64,000 nucleotides of DNA. Source: Rhodococcoides fascians A44A. GTDB taxonomy: Bacteria > Actinomycetota > Actinomycetes > Mycobacteriales > Mycobacteriaceae. The notes beneath the pieces were generated by a model. That model was not told the origin of the DNA, made no database searches, and saw only the letters and a program-made list of their open reading frames with translations. Positions within the stretch are counted from its first letter, which is position 1, and the number at the start of each line of letters is the position of its first letter. The DNA is taken from contig NZ_JMEX01000008.1 in the NCBI RefSeq assembly GCF_000760735.1, positions 2,576,915 to 2,640,914 on the forward strand, in the 5' to 3' direction. Positions 34,351-42,052 of the stretch are shown here, piece after piece. Made by a program: the position numbers and the translations under genes.

Positions 34351-35349
34351 GTGGCGAAGAGCATGAAGCAGGTTGCTGCGGCGGCGGGTGTGTCCGTCGG
34401 CACGGTGTCCAACGTGCTCAATGCACCCGACAAGGTTGCGCCCGCGACGGTGAAACGTGTCATGTCCGCGATCGACCGACTCGGATTCGTCCGCAACGAC
34501 GCTGCCCGGCAGCTGCGTGCCGGCCGGTCTCGATGCGTCGGGCTGGTGGTGCTCGACATCGGCAACCCGTTCTTCACAGAGATCGCACGAGGCGTCGAGT
34601 CCAGTGCCACAGACCGAGGGCTCACCGTTCTGCTGGGGTCCACGGACGACGATCCGGAACGTGAGCGTCTCTACCTGGACACGTTCGACGAGCAACGTGT
34701 CCACGGCCTGCTGGTGTCTCCGGTCGGGGAGGATCTCGAGCGACTCGAACTCCTCCAGTCCCGAGGCACCCCGGTGGTACTGGTCGACCGCGACGGAACG
34801 GGTACGTCGTTCTCGTCCGTCGCGGTGGACGACATCGCCGGAGGCGAACTCGCCGTCCGTCATCTGTGTGAGCAGGGCCGGCGCAGAATCGCCTACGTCG
34901 GTGGGCCCACCTCGCTGAGACAGGTCGCGGATCGACTGCGAGGCGCGCGCATGGCCGCGGAGGCGGCGGGCGCCGTCATCGAGGTCGTGCCGACCCGCGA
35001 GCCCAGCGTGCTGGCAGGCCGAGCGGCTGCGGCCTCGATCGCCGAGCGCGCCCCGAAAGACCGACCGGATGCCATATTCTGCGCCAACGACCTGCTCGCA
35101 CTGGGAGTTCTGCAGAGCCTGGTGATGCTGGGCAACTCGGTCGTCCCCGACGACATCGCCGTGATCGGCTACGACGACATCGATTTCGCAGCGTCGGCCG
35201 TCGTGTCGCTGTCCTCGATCAGGCAGCCCAGCCGCGACATCGGCAGGGCAGCGGTGGATCTGCTGGAGGAATCGGCCCAGGACCACCGCGCCGAACCACG
35301 CCACGTGCAGTTCCAGCCGACCCTCACCATCCGCGATTCCACGCGCTGA
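34351..35349 (+). CDS. LacI family repressor of the rhamnose cluster
   Basis: 332 residues from GTG 34351. LacI helix-turn-helix at the N-terminus (MKQVAAAAGVSVGTVSNVLNAPDKVAPATVKRVM), hinge helix (NDAARQLRAGRS) and a periplasmic-binding-like effector domain ending in VVSLSSIRQPSRDIGRAAVDLL. As last gene of the rhamnose cluster it most likely binds the palindrome at 26521-26536 and is released by rhamnose, rhamnulose or a later intermediate. Its stop TGA is the first of four nearly identical 14-bp tandem units. Confidence 0.9.
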   Translation: MAKSMKQVAAAAGVSVGTVSNVLNAPDKVAPATVKRVMSAIDRLGFVRNDAARQLRAGRSRCVGLVVLDIGNPFFTEIARGVESSATDRGLTVLLGSTDDDPERERLYLDTFDEQRVHGLLVSPVGEDLERLELLQSRGTPVVLVDRDGTGTSFSSVAVDDIAGGELAVRHLCEQGRRRIAYVGGPTSLRQVADRLRGARMAAEAAGAVIEVVPTREPSVLAGRAAAASIAERAPKDRPDAIFCANDLLALGVLQSLVMLGNSVVPDDIAVIGYDDIDFAASAVVSLSSIRQPSRDIGRAAVDLLEESAQDHRAEPRHVQFQPTLTIRDSTR

Positions 35350-35397
35350 GGAAACTGCGCTGAGGAAACTGCGCTGAGGAAACTGCGCTGAGGAAAA
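35343..35397. repeat. 14-bp tandem repeat (x4) between convergent genes
   Basis: GCGCTGAGGAAACT is repeated at 35343, 35357 and 35371, with a fourth truncated copy at 35385-35397. It begins in the last codons of the LacI gene; every unit repeats its CGC-TGA. It fills the 49-bp gap to the convergent antiporter stop. Confidence 0.96.
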
Positions 35398-35398
35398 C

Positions 35399-37078
35399 CT
35401 AGCCCGGCTGGTCCGTCTCGTCCGGGTGCTGTTTGAAGGAATGCTCCTCGTGGTCGAGTTCGTGCTCGAGGCTCCGCATCCCGGCGTCGGGGAGGCGCCC
35501 GGCGTCACGCCAGCGCACCAGTTCCTCGCGCTGGGCGTCGATGAGGCGACGGCGGACCGTTGTCGCTGCCTGCTGCTCGGGGGAGATGACGGGTGCGTCG
35601 TCGTCGGTCTCGTCGAGATGATCGAGCCTGCGGTTGTACCGGTCGATGCGCTCCTCGAGCTCGCGGCGCATGAGCGCGCGGCCGTCGTCGTCGATCTCCT
35701 CCTCGTCGGCGATGTGATCGAGTTGCTGCAAGGCCGCTTTCGTCACGCCCACGCGCGCTTCGTTGCGCAACCTCGATTCGGCGGCGGGGTCGGCCCGCAC
35801 GTTCAGCAGTCGCACGAGAGGGGCGAACGTCGTGCCCTGCGCCACCACGGTCACCAGGACGACCACGAAAGCACAGAACAGCAATAGATTTCGGATCTCG
35901 AACGGCTCACCCGATTCCGTCGTCAGCGGTAGCGAGAACACGGCGGCGACGGTGATCACTCCGCGAGTTCCCGCCCAGCTCATCACCACAACCTCCCGTC
36001 CCGACAGCCGCGAAGACCGAGAGGAAGACCGGTCGGCCATGCGTGCCGCTGCCTCGGTGCCGAGCAGCCACAGGGGACGGACGAGCAGCACGCCGGCGAG
36101 CGTGACCGCGACGGCGCCGACGACGGTGGTGAGCGGGTAGGCCGCAAGCCCCTCGATCACCGTCGGCAATTGTTCGCCGATCAGCAGGAACACGAAACCC
36201 TCGAGCAGCAGATCGATCAATCTCCACACGGCGCCCGTCTGCAATCTGCTCGCTCCGGACACGGCGTGGCGAGTGTCGTGGCCGATGAAGAGAGCAGCGA
36301 CGACGACAGCGAGCACTCCCGACGCGTGCACTTCCTCCGCGGCGACGTAGGCGACGAACGGTGTGGCCAGGGATACGACATTGAGCAGAAGCGCATCGCC
36401 GAGGAACTTCTGCACGAACCTGATGACGAGCGCGATCGCGCACCCGACGATGACTCCGCCGACCGCGGCCAGCACGAAGAGTCCGCCCGCGTGCGTGAAG
36501 GTCATGTCCTGCGCCGCGATCGCCGTGGCCGCGACGGTCAGCATCGTCAGCGCGGTCGCGTCGTTGAGCAGTCCCTCGCCTTCGATCAGCGTGATCAACT
36601 TCGGCGGTATGCCGGCTCGCCTGCCGACCGCGAGTGCAGCCACGGGATCGGGCGGTGCGACGGCAGCTCCCAGGGCCATTCCCGCGGCGAGGGTCGCCCC
36701 GGGTATCAGCAGCGCCAATCCGACGCCGACGATGGAGGCCGTCACCACGACCAACGCGACGGACAGACTCAGGATCGTCCACACGTTGCGACGGATCGCG
36801 ACCAGCGACGAGTTCAACGCTGCACTGTAGAGCAGCGGCGGAATCACCAGCGTCAGCACGAGTTCCGGGTCCAACACGATGTCCGGTAGCGACGACGTCG
36901 ACACCGCAAGACCTGCCACGGTGAGCAACGCTGCGGCAGGGATCGACGACTTCTCGGACACGACCTGCGCCAGGACGATCAGCGCCGTCGCGGCCAACAC
37001 GAGTCCGAGAATGCTCAGCACGTAGTTGCGCCGCTGGGTGAGTTCACGAGCATGGATTCCACCCCGGCGTGCTCTCAA
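35399..37078 (-). CDS. CPA1 family Na+/H+ antiporter (NhaP type)
   Basis: Up to 559 residues. About twelve membrane helices with the CPA1 signatures LIEGEGLLNDATALTMLTVA and VVVMSWAGTRGVITVAAVFSLPL, and ALGAAVAPPDPVAALAVG carrying the ion-site motif. A cytoplasmic C-terminal tail of about 130 residues is highly charged and predicted helical. It exchanges Na+ or K+ for H+ and supports pH and salt tolerance. The start is uncertain: the longest frame begins at TTG 37078, while GTG 37021 lies just before the first helix. The PadR gene ends 19 bp upstream on the same strand. Confidence 0.9.
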   Translation of the reverse strand: MRARRGGIHARELTQRRNYVLSILGLVLAATALIVLAQVVSEKSSIPAAALLTVAGLAVSTSSLPDIVLDPELVLTLVIPPLLYSAALNSSLVAIRRNVWTILSLSVALVVVTASIVGVGLALLIPGATLAAGMALGAAVAPPDPVAALAVGRRAGIPPKLITLIEGEGLLNDATALTMLTVAATAIAAQDMTFTHAGGLFVLAAVGGVIVGCAIALVIRFVQKFLGDALLLNVVSLATPFVAYVAAEEVHASGVLAVVVAALFIGHDTRHAVSGASRLQTGAVWRLIDLLLEGFVFLLIGEQLPTVIEGLAAYPLTTVVGAVAVTLAGVLLVRPLWLLGTEAAARMADRSSSRSSRLSGREVVVMSWAGTRGVITVAAVFSLPLTTESGEPFEIRNLLLFCAFVVVLVTVVAQGTTFAPLVRLLNVRADPAAESRLRNEARVGVTKAALQQLDHIADEEEIDDDGRALMRRELEERIDRYNRRLDHLDETDDDAPVISPEQQAATTVRRRLIDAQREELVRWRDAGRLPDAGMRSLEHELDHEEHSFKQHPDETDQPG

Positions 37079-37096
37079 ACCTGCAGGCCGGAGTGT

Positions 37097-37744
37097 TCAG
37101 TCCGGTGGCGTTCGATCCTGCTCCAGAGATTCCTCGAGAATGGCGCGGCTGCGTTCGCGGTGAGTGGTGGCCGGAGACGTCGTGTCCGACCACGTGTCGG
37201 TTTCGGTCAGAGCCCACTCCGCCCAGTCGGAGATGTGGGTGAAGTGGCCGATCATGAAGCGGTTGGCCAGCGTCATCAGGTGTTGGCGTTCGGGGAACGT
37301 CGAGTTGTCGACGTCGTGCAGACGCTCGGCGTGGGCCAGGAACAGTGCACGGGTCTGCCGGGCTTGATCGCGCATCGTGGTGATGTTGTTGCGCAGGTCG
37401 GTGAGCGAGCCCTGTTCGGCGAACAGCACCCGAATCATGCCTTCGAACTCCATGGCCGACGGCCTGGACGCCGTCGCGAGCCATGATGCGAGGGCGTCGC
37501 GGCCTGCGTCGGTGATCGAGTAGACGGTGCGGCTGCGGCCGGTGCCCACCGGATCCGTCGATGCCGAGACGAGGCCCCGTTCGAGCAGCTTCTTCGGCGC
37601 GTTGTACAGCTGGCGGTCGGCCCGGGGCCACAGTTCGGCGACTCCACGGCCGAACTGCACCGAGATGTCGTAAGCCGTCCAATCCCGCGTGGCGAGCAAT
37701 CCGAGGATGACGTACGAGGTTGTGTTCAGATCGCCCTGCGCCAC
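37097..37744 (-). CDS. PadR family transcriptional regulator
   Basis: 215 residues. PadR-type winged helix at residues 8-90 (TSYVILGLLATRDWTAYDISVQFGRGVAELW, LYNAPKKLLERGLVSAST, RTVYSITDAGRDALASWLA) followed by a Vir-like helical dimerisation domain (MRDQARQTRALFLAHAERL). Such regulators often repress adjacent transport genes in response to small aromatic or toxic compounds. The antiporter gene follows on the same strand and may be co-transcribed. Confidence 0.9.
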   Translation of the reverse strand: MAQGDLNTTSYVILGLLATRDWTAYDISVQFGRGVAELWPRADRQLYNAPKKLLERGLVSASTDPVGTGRSRTVYSITDAGRDALASWLATASRPSAMEFEGMIRVLFAEQGSLTDLRNNITTMRDQARQTRALFLAHAERLHDVDNSTFPERQHLMTLANRFMIGHFTHISDWAEWALTETDTWSDTTSPATTHRERSRAILEESLEQDRTPPD

Positions 37745-37815
37745 CGATGGTCCTTCCTGCCGAAAGACCGATCGCCGATCGGCGCCGACGTCCCGATCCT
37801 AACTATCGGCCCGAG

Positions 37816-37851
37816 CTGTCATGTGCCTGCCTGTCATGTGCCTGCCTGTCA
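37816..37851. repeat. 15-bp tandem repeat at the 3' end of a serine hydrolase gene
   Basis: CTGTCATGTGCCTGC occurs perfectly at 37816-37830 and 37831-37845, then CTGTCA begins a partial third copy that contains the serine hydrolase stop (TCA at 37849-37851, read on the minus strand). It is non-coding apart from that stop. Confidence 0.93.
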
Positions 37852-39150
37852 CTCGCCGGCATCGTCACTGTGCTCCTCGACGGCGTTCGAGGCTTCGGCG
37901 GACGGCGCCGCGTACACGAACGGGAACAGTTCTCGGGCGACCTTGGCGGCGGGTGCGCTGCCGTCGACCGCCGGGGCGAGGTTGGCCCAGACTACGAACG
38001 TGACGTCGTTCTCCGGGTCGTATCCCATGAAGGAGTTGTATCCCGGCATCTCGCCGATGTGCCCGTACAGCGGACCCATCTGTGCGATTCCGTAGCCGTA
38101 CGCCGCGGTTCCCGTGTCGTCGCTCGGGGTGATGCTGTCCATCCGCAGCTGCTGGGTGTCGGCGTCGAGCAGTTCGCCCACGGCGAGAGCCTTCACCCAC
38201 GTGGCCATCTCGTTCGCCGTCGAAATTCCTTGTCCGGCAGACCACGTCCACGACGGGTTGTCGTTCGTCGTCGTTCTCGGCGTGACGGAGCCTGCGTCGA
38301 TGGCGGCGATACGTTCGGGCGACAGCGATTCCTTTCCTTCGCCGAGGGTTTCGAGGTTTCCGCTGTAGGAGTATCCGGCGGTGTACGGCGCGGGAATGGA
38401 GGTGTCGGTGTTCGCCGGGAACGAGGTGTCCGTCAACTCGAGCGCGGAGAACAGTCGATCCTGGTAGATCTGCGCGATCGGCTTTCCGTCCAATTGCTCC
38501 GCGATCAGCCCGAGCAGCACGGTGTTGGTGTTGGAGTAGTTGTATTCGGTGCCCGGAGCGGACGTCGGCGGGTTCGAGAGCCCGAGTGCAACCAGTTCCT
38601 CTGGTTGCCAGACTCTTTCGGGATCCTCGTCGAGCGCTCGGTTGAGCTCGACGGTCTGGGTGTAGCTGTAGAGACCGCTGCGCATGTCGAGGAGTTGTCC
38701 GATGGTGATGTTCTCACCGTTGGGGACATCGGGGCGATACTGGCTCACCGGGTCGTCGACGGAGATCTTGCCTTCCTGAACCATCTGCAGGATGACGGTG
38801 CCCGTCCACGTCTTGGTGTTGGACCCGACGCGCACCTTGGTGTCGAGCGTAGGTGGCGTCGCGGTACCAGCATCCGTGCTGCCCCAGGTGTTCACGTACT
38901 CGCCGTTCGGAGTCCGGATCAACACCACCATGCCGATCTCGCGGTATTCCTTCGCCTTCTCGTCCACTACCGCGTCCATCGCCGCAGTGTCGAACGGCAC
39001 GAGGGCCGAGGACGAATCAGCACTCTCGGACACAGCACTCTCGGACACAGCACTCTCGGACACAGCACTGTCGTTGCCCGACGAACATGCCGCGACGAGC
39101 AGTCCTGCAGTGAACAGAATGGTCAGTAGTTTGCCTGAAGTGCGGTGCAT
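37849..39150 (-). CDS. Lipoprotein serine hydrolase, beta-lactamase/D-alanyl-D-alanine carboxypeptidase family
   Basis: 433 residues from ATG 39150. Signal peptide with lipobox VAAC, then an unusual Ser/Ala/Glu-rich spacer containing SAVSE repeats, then a class C beta-lactamase-like domain: S-x-x-K in RVGSNTKTWTG, Y-x-N in YNYSNTNTVLLG and a KTG-like HIGEMPGYN. Probably acts on the cell surface on peptides, esters or peptidoglycan; beta-lactam hydrolysis is not implied. It is followed at its 3' end by 15-bp repeats. The next gene upstream encodes a second protein of the same family. Confidence 0.9.
   Translation of the reverse strand: MHRTSGKLLTILFTAGLLVAACSSGNDSAVSESAVSESAVSESADSSSALVPFDTAAMDAVVDEKAKEYREIGMVVLIRTPNGEYVNTWGSTDAGTATPPTLDTKVRVGSNTKTWTGTVILQMVQEGKISVDDPVSQYRPDVPNGENITIGQLLDMRSGLYSYTQTVELNRALDEDPERVWQPEELVALGLSNPPTSAPGTEYNYSNTNTVLLGLIAEQLDGKPIAQIYQDRLFSALELTDTSFPANTDTSIPAPYTAGYSYSGNLETLGEGKESLSPERIAAIDAGSVTPRTTTNDNPSWTWSAGQGISTANEMATWVKALAVGELLDADTQQLRMDSITPSDDTGTAAYGYGIAQMGPLYGHIGEMPGYNSFMGYDPENDVTFVVWANLAPAVDGSAPAAKVARELFPFVYAAPSAEASNAVEEHSDDAGE
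39018..39073. repeat. 15-bp tandem repeat (x3.7) encoding a lipoprotein spacer
   Basis: CAGCACTCTCGGACA is repeated at 39018, 39033 and 39048, with a fourth copy diverging after CAGCACT at 39063. On the minus strand it encodes the SAVSE repeats between lipid anchor and catalytic domain. Confidence 0.96.
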
Positions 39151-39187
39151 CGTCTGGGGTCCGTTCGTGTCGTGGGCGTCTACGAAG

Positions 39188-40846
39188 TCAGGAGCGGGTG
39201 AACGTGCCGAGTCCGAGAGGATCGAGATACTCGACGGTGAGTGTGGTCGGCGCCCCGGGGGTGAGGGCGAACTCGGCACCCGTAGGCCCCGACGCGTTCT
39301 CGCCGACGGGCTCGAACCAGTAGGTGTCGCCGTCGTAGTGGGTGAGGGGGTAACTCGACTGCAGTTCCTTGCCGAGTTTCAGCACCAGTTCGTCGCCTTC
39401 GGCAGTGACTTCGGCAGTGCCGTAGAACGGGCTGGTGTACGTGCCGACGTAGCTGCTCGGCTCCCGCGCAGGCGTCGTCGACGCGGGCGGATTCTCGTAG
39501 TCCGTCTCGGAACGGCCGTGCGCGACCATCTTCTCGAACTGGCCTGCGATGAACGGCGCCCAGTCGACGGTGAGTTCACCGTTCTTGGCGTAGTCCATGA
39601 ACTGTGCCGCAATGGTTTCCGAGACACCGACGGGTGCGGTGTTGGCGAGTACGACGATGCCGAGTTGCTCGCTCGGTAGCATCACGACGTCGGTGCTCGC
39701 GCCGAGTCCGAACGCCCCTGCATGACTGACCTCGACGCGGCCCTGACTGTCGGTGCCGACATTGAAGCCGATGCCGTAGAAAGTGTCTCGCGCTCCTGGC
39801 GTCTCCGCGGGGTGGGCGAGAGAATGCGCTTGGTGGGTGAACTGCAGGGCTTCGGGCTCGACGACGGTGGTGCCGTCGTACTCCCCGCCCGCGAGTTCCA
39901 TGCGGATCCACTGGGCCATGTCGTCGACGGAGGACGCTGCACCACCCGCCGGGGCCTGGCCTTCGGGATCGCTGACGTACTTCGCTTCCCACGTGGTCGA
40001 ACCCGGTTCCGTCGGAACGTGATTGAAGGCATGGTTGGGTGAGTCGACCCATTCTTGCTGGCTCGACGTCGTGTTGGTCATGCCGAGGGGTTCGTAGATC
40101 TTCTCCTCGGACAGTTCCGCCCACGTGGTGCCCTGGGATTTGGCTGCTGCCACGCCTGCTGCGGAGAACCCGTAGTTGGTGTAGTCGTAGTTGTCTCGAA
40201 ACGGTTCCAACGGAACCTGATTCAAGCGAGCGATGATCTCGTCGTAGCTGTAGCCGAGGTCCTCGAGGAGGTCGCCTGCGTGGTCGGGCAGGCCGGAGCG
40301 GTGCGACATCAGGTCGGTGAAGCCGGCGTTCTCGGTGACGTACGGATCGGACACCGCGAAACCCGGTTCGAACCGGCGGATCGGCTCGTCCCACTCGAGC
40401 TTGCCTTCGCCGACCAGCGAGGCGACCACCGACGACGCAACGGGCTTCGACACCGAGGCAAGCTGGAACATCGTGCTGGTGTCCACCGGGTCCGGTTCGC
40501 CGACCTTCCGAACACCGAATCCCTTCGAATACAGCACTTCGTCCTGGTAGACGACCGCGACGGCGATACCGGGAGCGCCCGTTCGTGCCATCATGTCCTC
40601 CACGTACCCGTCGAGTTGTCCGACGGCGGCGTCGACGGCTGCCCGGTCGATCGACGCGGGTGGAACCTGCGGAGGAGTCTCGGCGAGTGCGCTCGCGTTC
40701 GTCTCCGATCCTGCATTGGAGTCGGCGTTGGAAGCGGAGTCCGTGCCGGCGGTGGAACTACACGCCAGAAGCACGGTCATCCCGAGTGCGAGGAGGGTGA
40801 GAGCCGACATTCGCGCACGAACGAGGGGAGTGCATGTCCCGACCAT
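39188..40846 (-). CDS. Lipoprotein serine hydrolase with C-terminal DUF3471-like domain
   Basis: 552 residues from ATG 40846 (GGAG 7 nt upstream). Lipobox LLAC, then a low-complexity Ser/Asn/Ala spacer (SNADSNAGSETNASALAE). Catalytic domain: S-x-x-K in ASVSKPVASS, Y-x-N in YDYTNYGFS, and a late HAG motif (SHAGAFGLG). The last 100 residues (PSSYVGTYTSPFYGTAEVTAEGDELVLKLG) resemble the DUF3471 beta-barrel found behind such domains. Likely an outer-surface esterase or D-aminopeptidase. It shares strand and family with the downstream gene, and the pair looks like an old duplication. Confidence 0.9.
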   Translation of the reverse strand: MVGTCTPLVRARMSALTLLALGMTVLLACSSTAGTDSASNADSNAGSETNASALAETPPQVPPASIDRAAVDAAVGQLDGYVEDMMARTGAPGIAVAVVYQDEVLYSKGFGVRKVGEPDPVDTSTMFQLASVSKPVASSVVASLVGEGKLEWDEPIRRFEPGFAVSDPYVTENAGFTDLMSHRSGLPDHAGDLLEDLGYSYDEIIARLNQVPLEPFRDNYDYTNYGFSAAGVAAAKSQGTTWAELSEEKIYEPLGMTNTTSSQQEWVDSPNHAFNHVPTEPGSTTWEAKYVSDPEGQAPAGGAASSVDDMAQWIRMELAGGEYDGTTVVEPEALQFTHQAHSLAHPAETPGARDTFYGIGFNVGTDSQGRVEVSHAGAFGLGASTDVVMLPSEQLGIVVLANTAPVGVSETIAAQFMDYAKNGELTVDWAPFIAGQFEKMVAHGRSETDYENPPASTTPAREPSSYVGTYTSPFYGTAEVTAEGDELVLKLGKELQSSYPLTHYDGDTYWFEPVGENASGPTGAEFALTPGAPTTLTVEYLDPLGLGTFTRS

Positions 40847-41038
40847 CGAGTTGCTCCGTCCGAAGCGTCACGTGTTCTCACGTGGACGGTTCGTGGGCAC
40901 TGTCCACGAGTCCACGAGCACAGATCGATTTGGCAGGCGCGCCGATCCCGACGATGGACGCTGCGCACTGTGGCGATGACGATACACCCGTGACTGCATG
41001 TTGCACTATGTAATTTGCAGTATCGGGCAGATTCCGTG

Positions 41039-41081
41039 CCGTGCGTGTGGAACCACCACGGTCGTGACTCCACACGCACGG
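41039..41081. terminator. Hairpin downstream of haloperoxidase-like hydrolase gene
   Basis: CCGTGCGTGTGGA (41039-41051) is perfectly complemented by 41069-41081 with a 17-nt loop that contains a smaller CACG-gt-CGTG hairpin. It starts 20 bp past the hydrolase stop. GC-rich, no T-tract, as common for actinobacterial terminators. The rest of the 40847-41100 gap shows no gene. Confidence 0.6.
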
Positions 41082-41100
41082 AAGAGAGGTACGGCCCGCG

Positions 41101-41922
41101 CTACTTCGCGATGAAAGCGAGAATGTCTGCGTCCAAGGCCTTCTGGTAATCGCCGTGGATGCCGTGCGGTGCACCGGGATAGACTTTGAGCGTGCCGTCC
41201 TTGACGAGTTCGATGGACTTCAGCGCTGCCGCGGCGATCGGCACGATCTGATCGTCGTCGCCCTGAGCGATGAACACGGGAACGGTCAGAGCCTTCAGGT
41301 CCTCGGTGAACTCGGTCTCGGAGAACGCCTTGACGCAGTCGTACGCCGCGGCGAGGTTCACCAGCATGCCCTGACGCCAGAAGTCGTCCTTCGCTCCCTG
41401 CGACACCTGTGCGCCGTCGCGGTTGGCCCCGAAGAACGGCTCGGCGAGATCCTTGTAGAACTGCGACCGGTCGGTCAGGACGCCGTTGCGGATGTCGTCG
41501 AGCGCCTCGATCGGGGTGCCCTCCGGATTGGCGTCGGACTTCAGCATGATGGGAGGTACGGCACCCGCCGTGATGACCCGGGCGACGCGGGTTCCGCCGT
41601 GCTGCGCTGCGTAGCGGACGACCTCGCCGCCTCCGGTGGAGTGACCGATGAGAGTGAGCTCCTGCAGATCGAGTGCCTCGACGAGTTCGGCGAGGTCGCG
41701 AGCATACGTGTCCATGTCGTTGCCGGTGTAGGTCTTCGAGGAACGTCCGTGGCCGCGGCGATCGTGGGCAATGGCGCGGTATCCGGCGTCGGCGAGCAGC
41801 TTGAGTTCGAGCTGCCACGCATCCGAGGACAGCGGCCACCCGTGGCTGAGCAGCACCGGCTTACCGGTGCCCTGCTCGGTGTAGTAGATCTCGGTTCCGT
41901 CGGTTGTGGTGATGTACGGCAT
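41101..41922 (-). CDS. Alpha/beta hydrolase, cofactor-free haloperoxidase/arylesterase type
   Basis: 273 residues from ATG 41922 (GAGGAG 6 nt upstream). It opens with MPYITTTDGTEIYYTEQGTGKPVLLSHGWPLSSDAW and has the nucleophile Ser in IGHSTGGGEVVRYAA, Asp in QGDDDQIVP and His in GAPHGIHGDY. Sequence and length match the non-heme chloroperoxidase/arylesterase branch, which hydrolyses esters and can form peracids from peroxide and acetate. Cytoplasmic; no signal peptide. Natural substrate unknown. It stands alone between a hairpin terminator and the histidine kinase gene. Confidence 0.92.
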   Translation of the reverse strand: MPYITTTDGTEIYYTEQGTGKPVLLSHGWPLSSDAWQLELKLLADAGYRAIAHDRRGHGRSSKTYTGNDMDTYARDLAELVEALDLQELTLIGHSTGGGEVVRYAAQHGGTRVARVITAGAVPPIMLKSDANPEGTPIEALDDIRNGVLTDRSQFYKDLAEPFFGANRDGAQVSQGAKDDFWRQGMLVNLAAAYDCVKAFSETEFTEDLKALTVPVFIAQGDDDQIVPIAAAALKSIELVKDGTLKVYPGAPHGIHGDYQKALDADILAFIAK

Positions 41923-42052
41923 GGTGAGCTCCTCGAATGGAAATGCTGGGCCCCGAAAGGGTGGTACCCAGAACACTCGTCCACGCGCGCGTCGATGTCG
42001 TCGCGGCTGGCGTCCACACCGTGTGCCTGATTTCGGCCGGGCGCGATACCGG

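Noticed and set aside
32743-35508. Minus-strand open frame of 921 codons opposite rhaB, lldD and lacI
   Set aside because: Antisense to three well-supported genes and without any recognisable motif.
39018-39073. Regularly spaced repeats considered as CRISPR
   Set aside because: Units are directly adjacent with no spacers, only 15 bp long, and lie inside a coding linker. None of the arrays in the window looks like CRISPR, and no cas gene is present.
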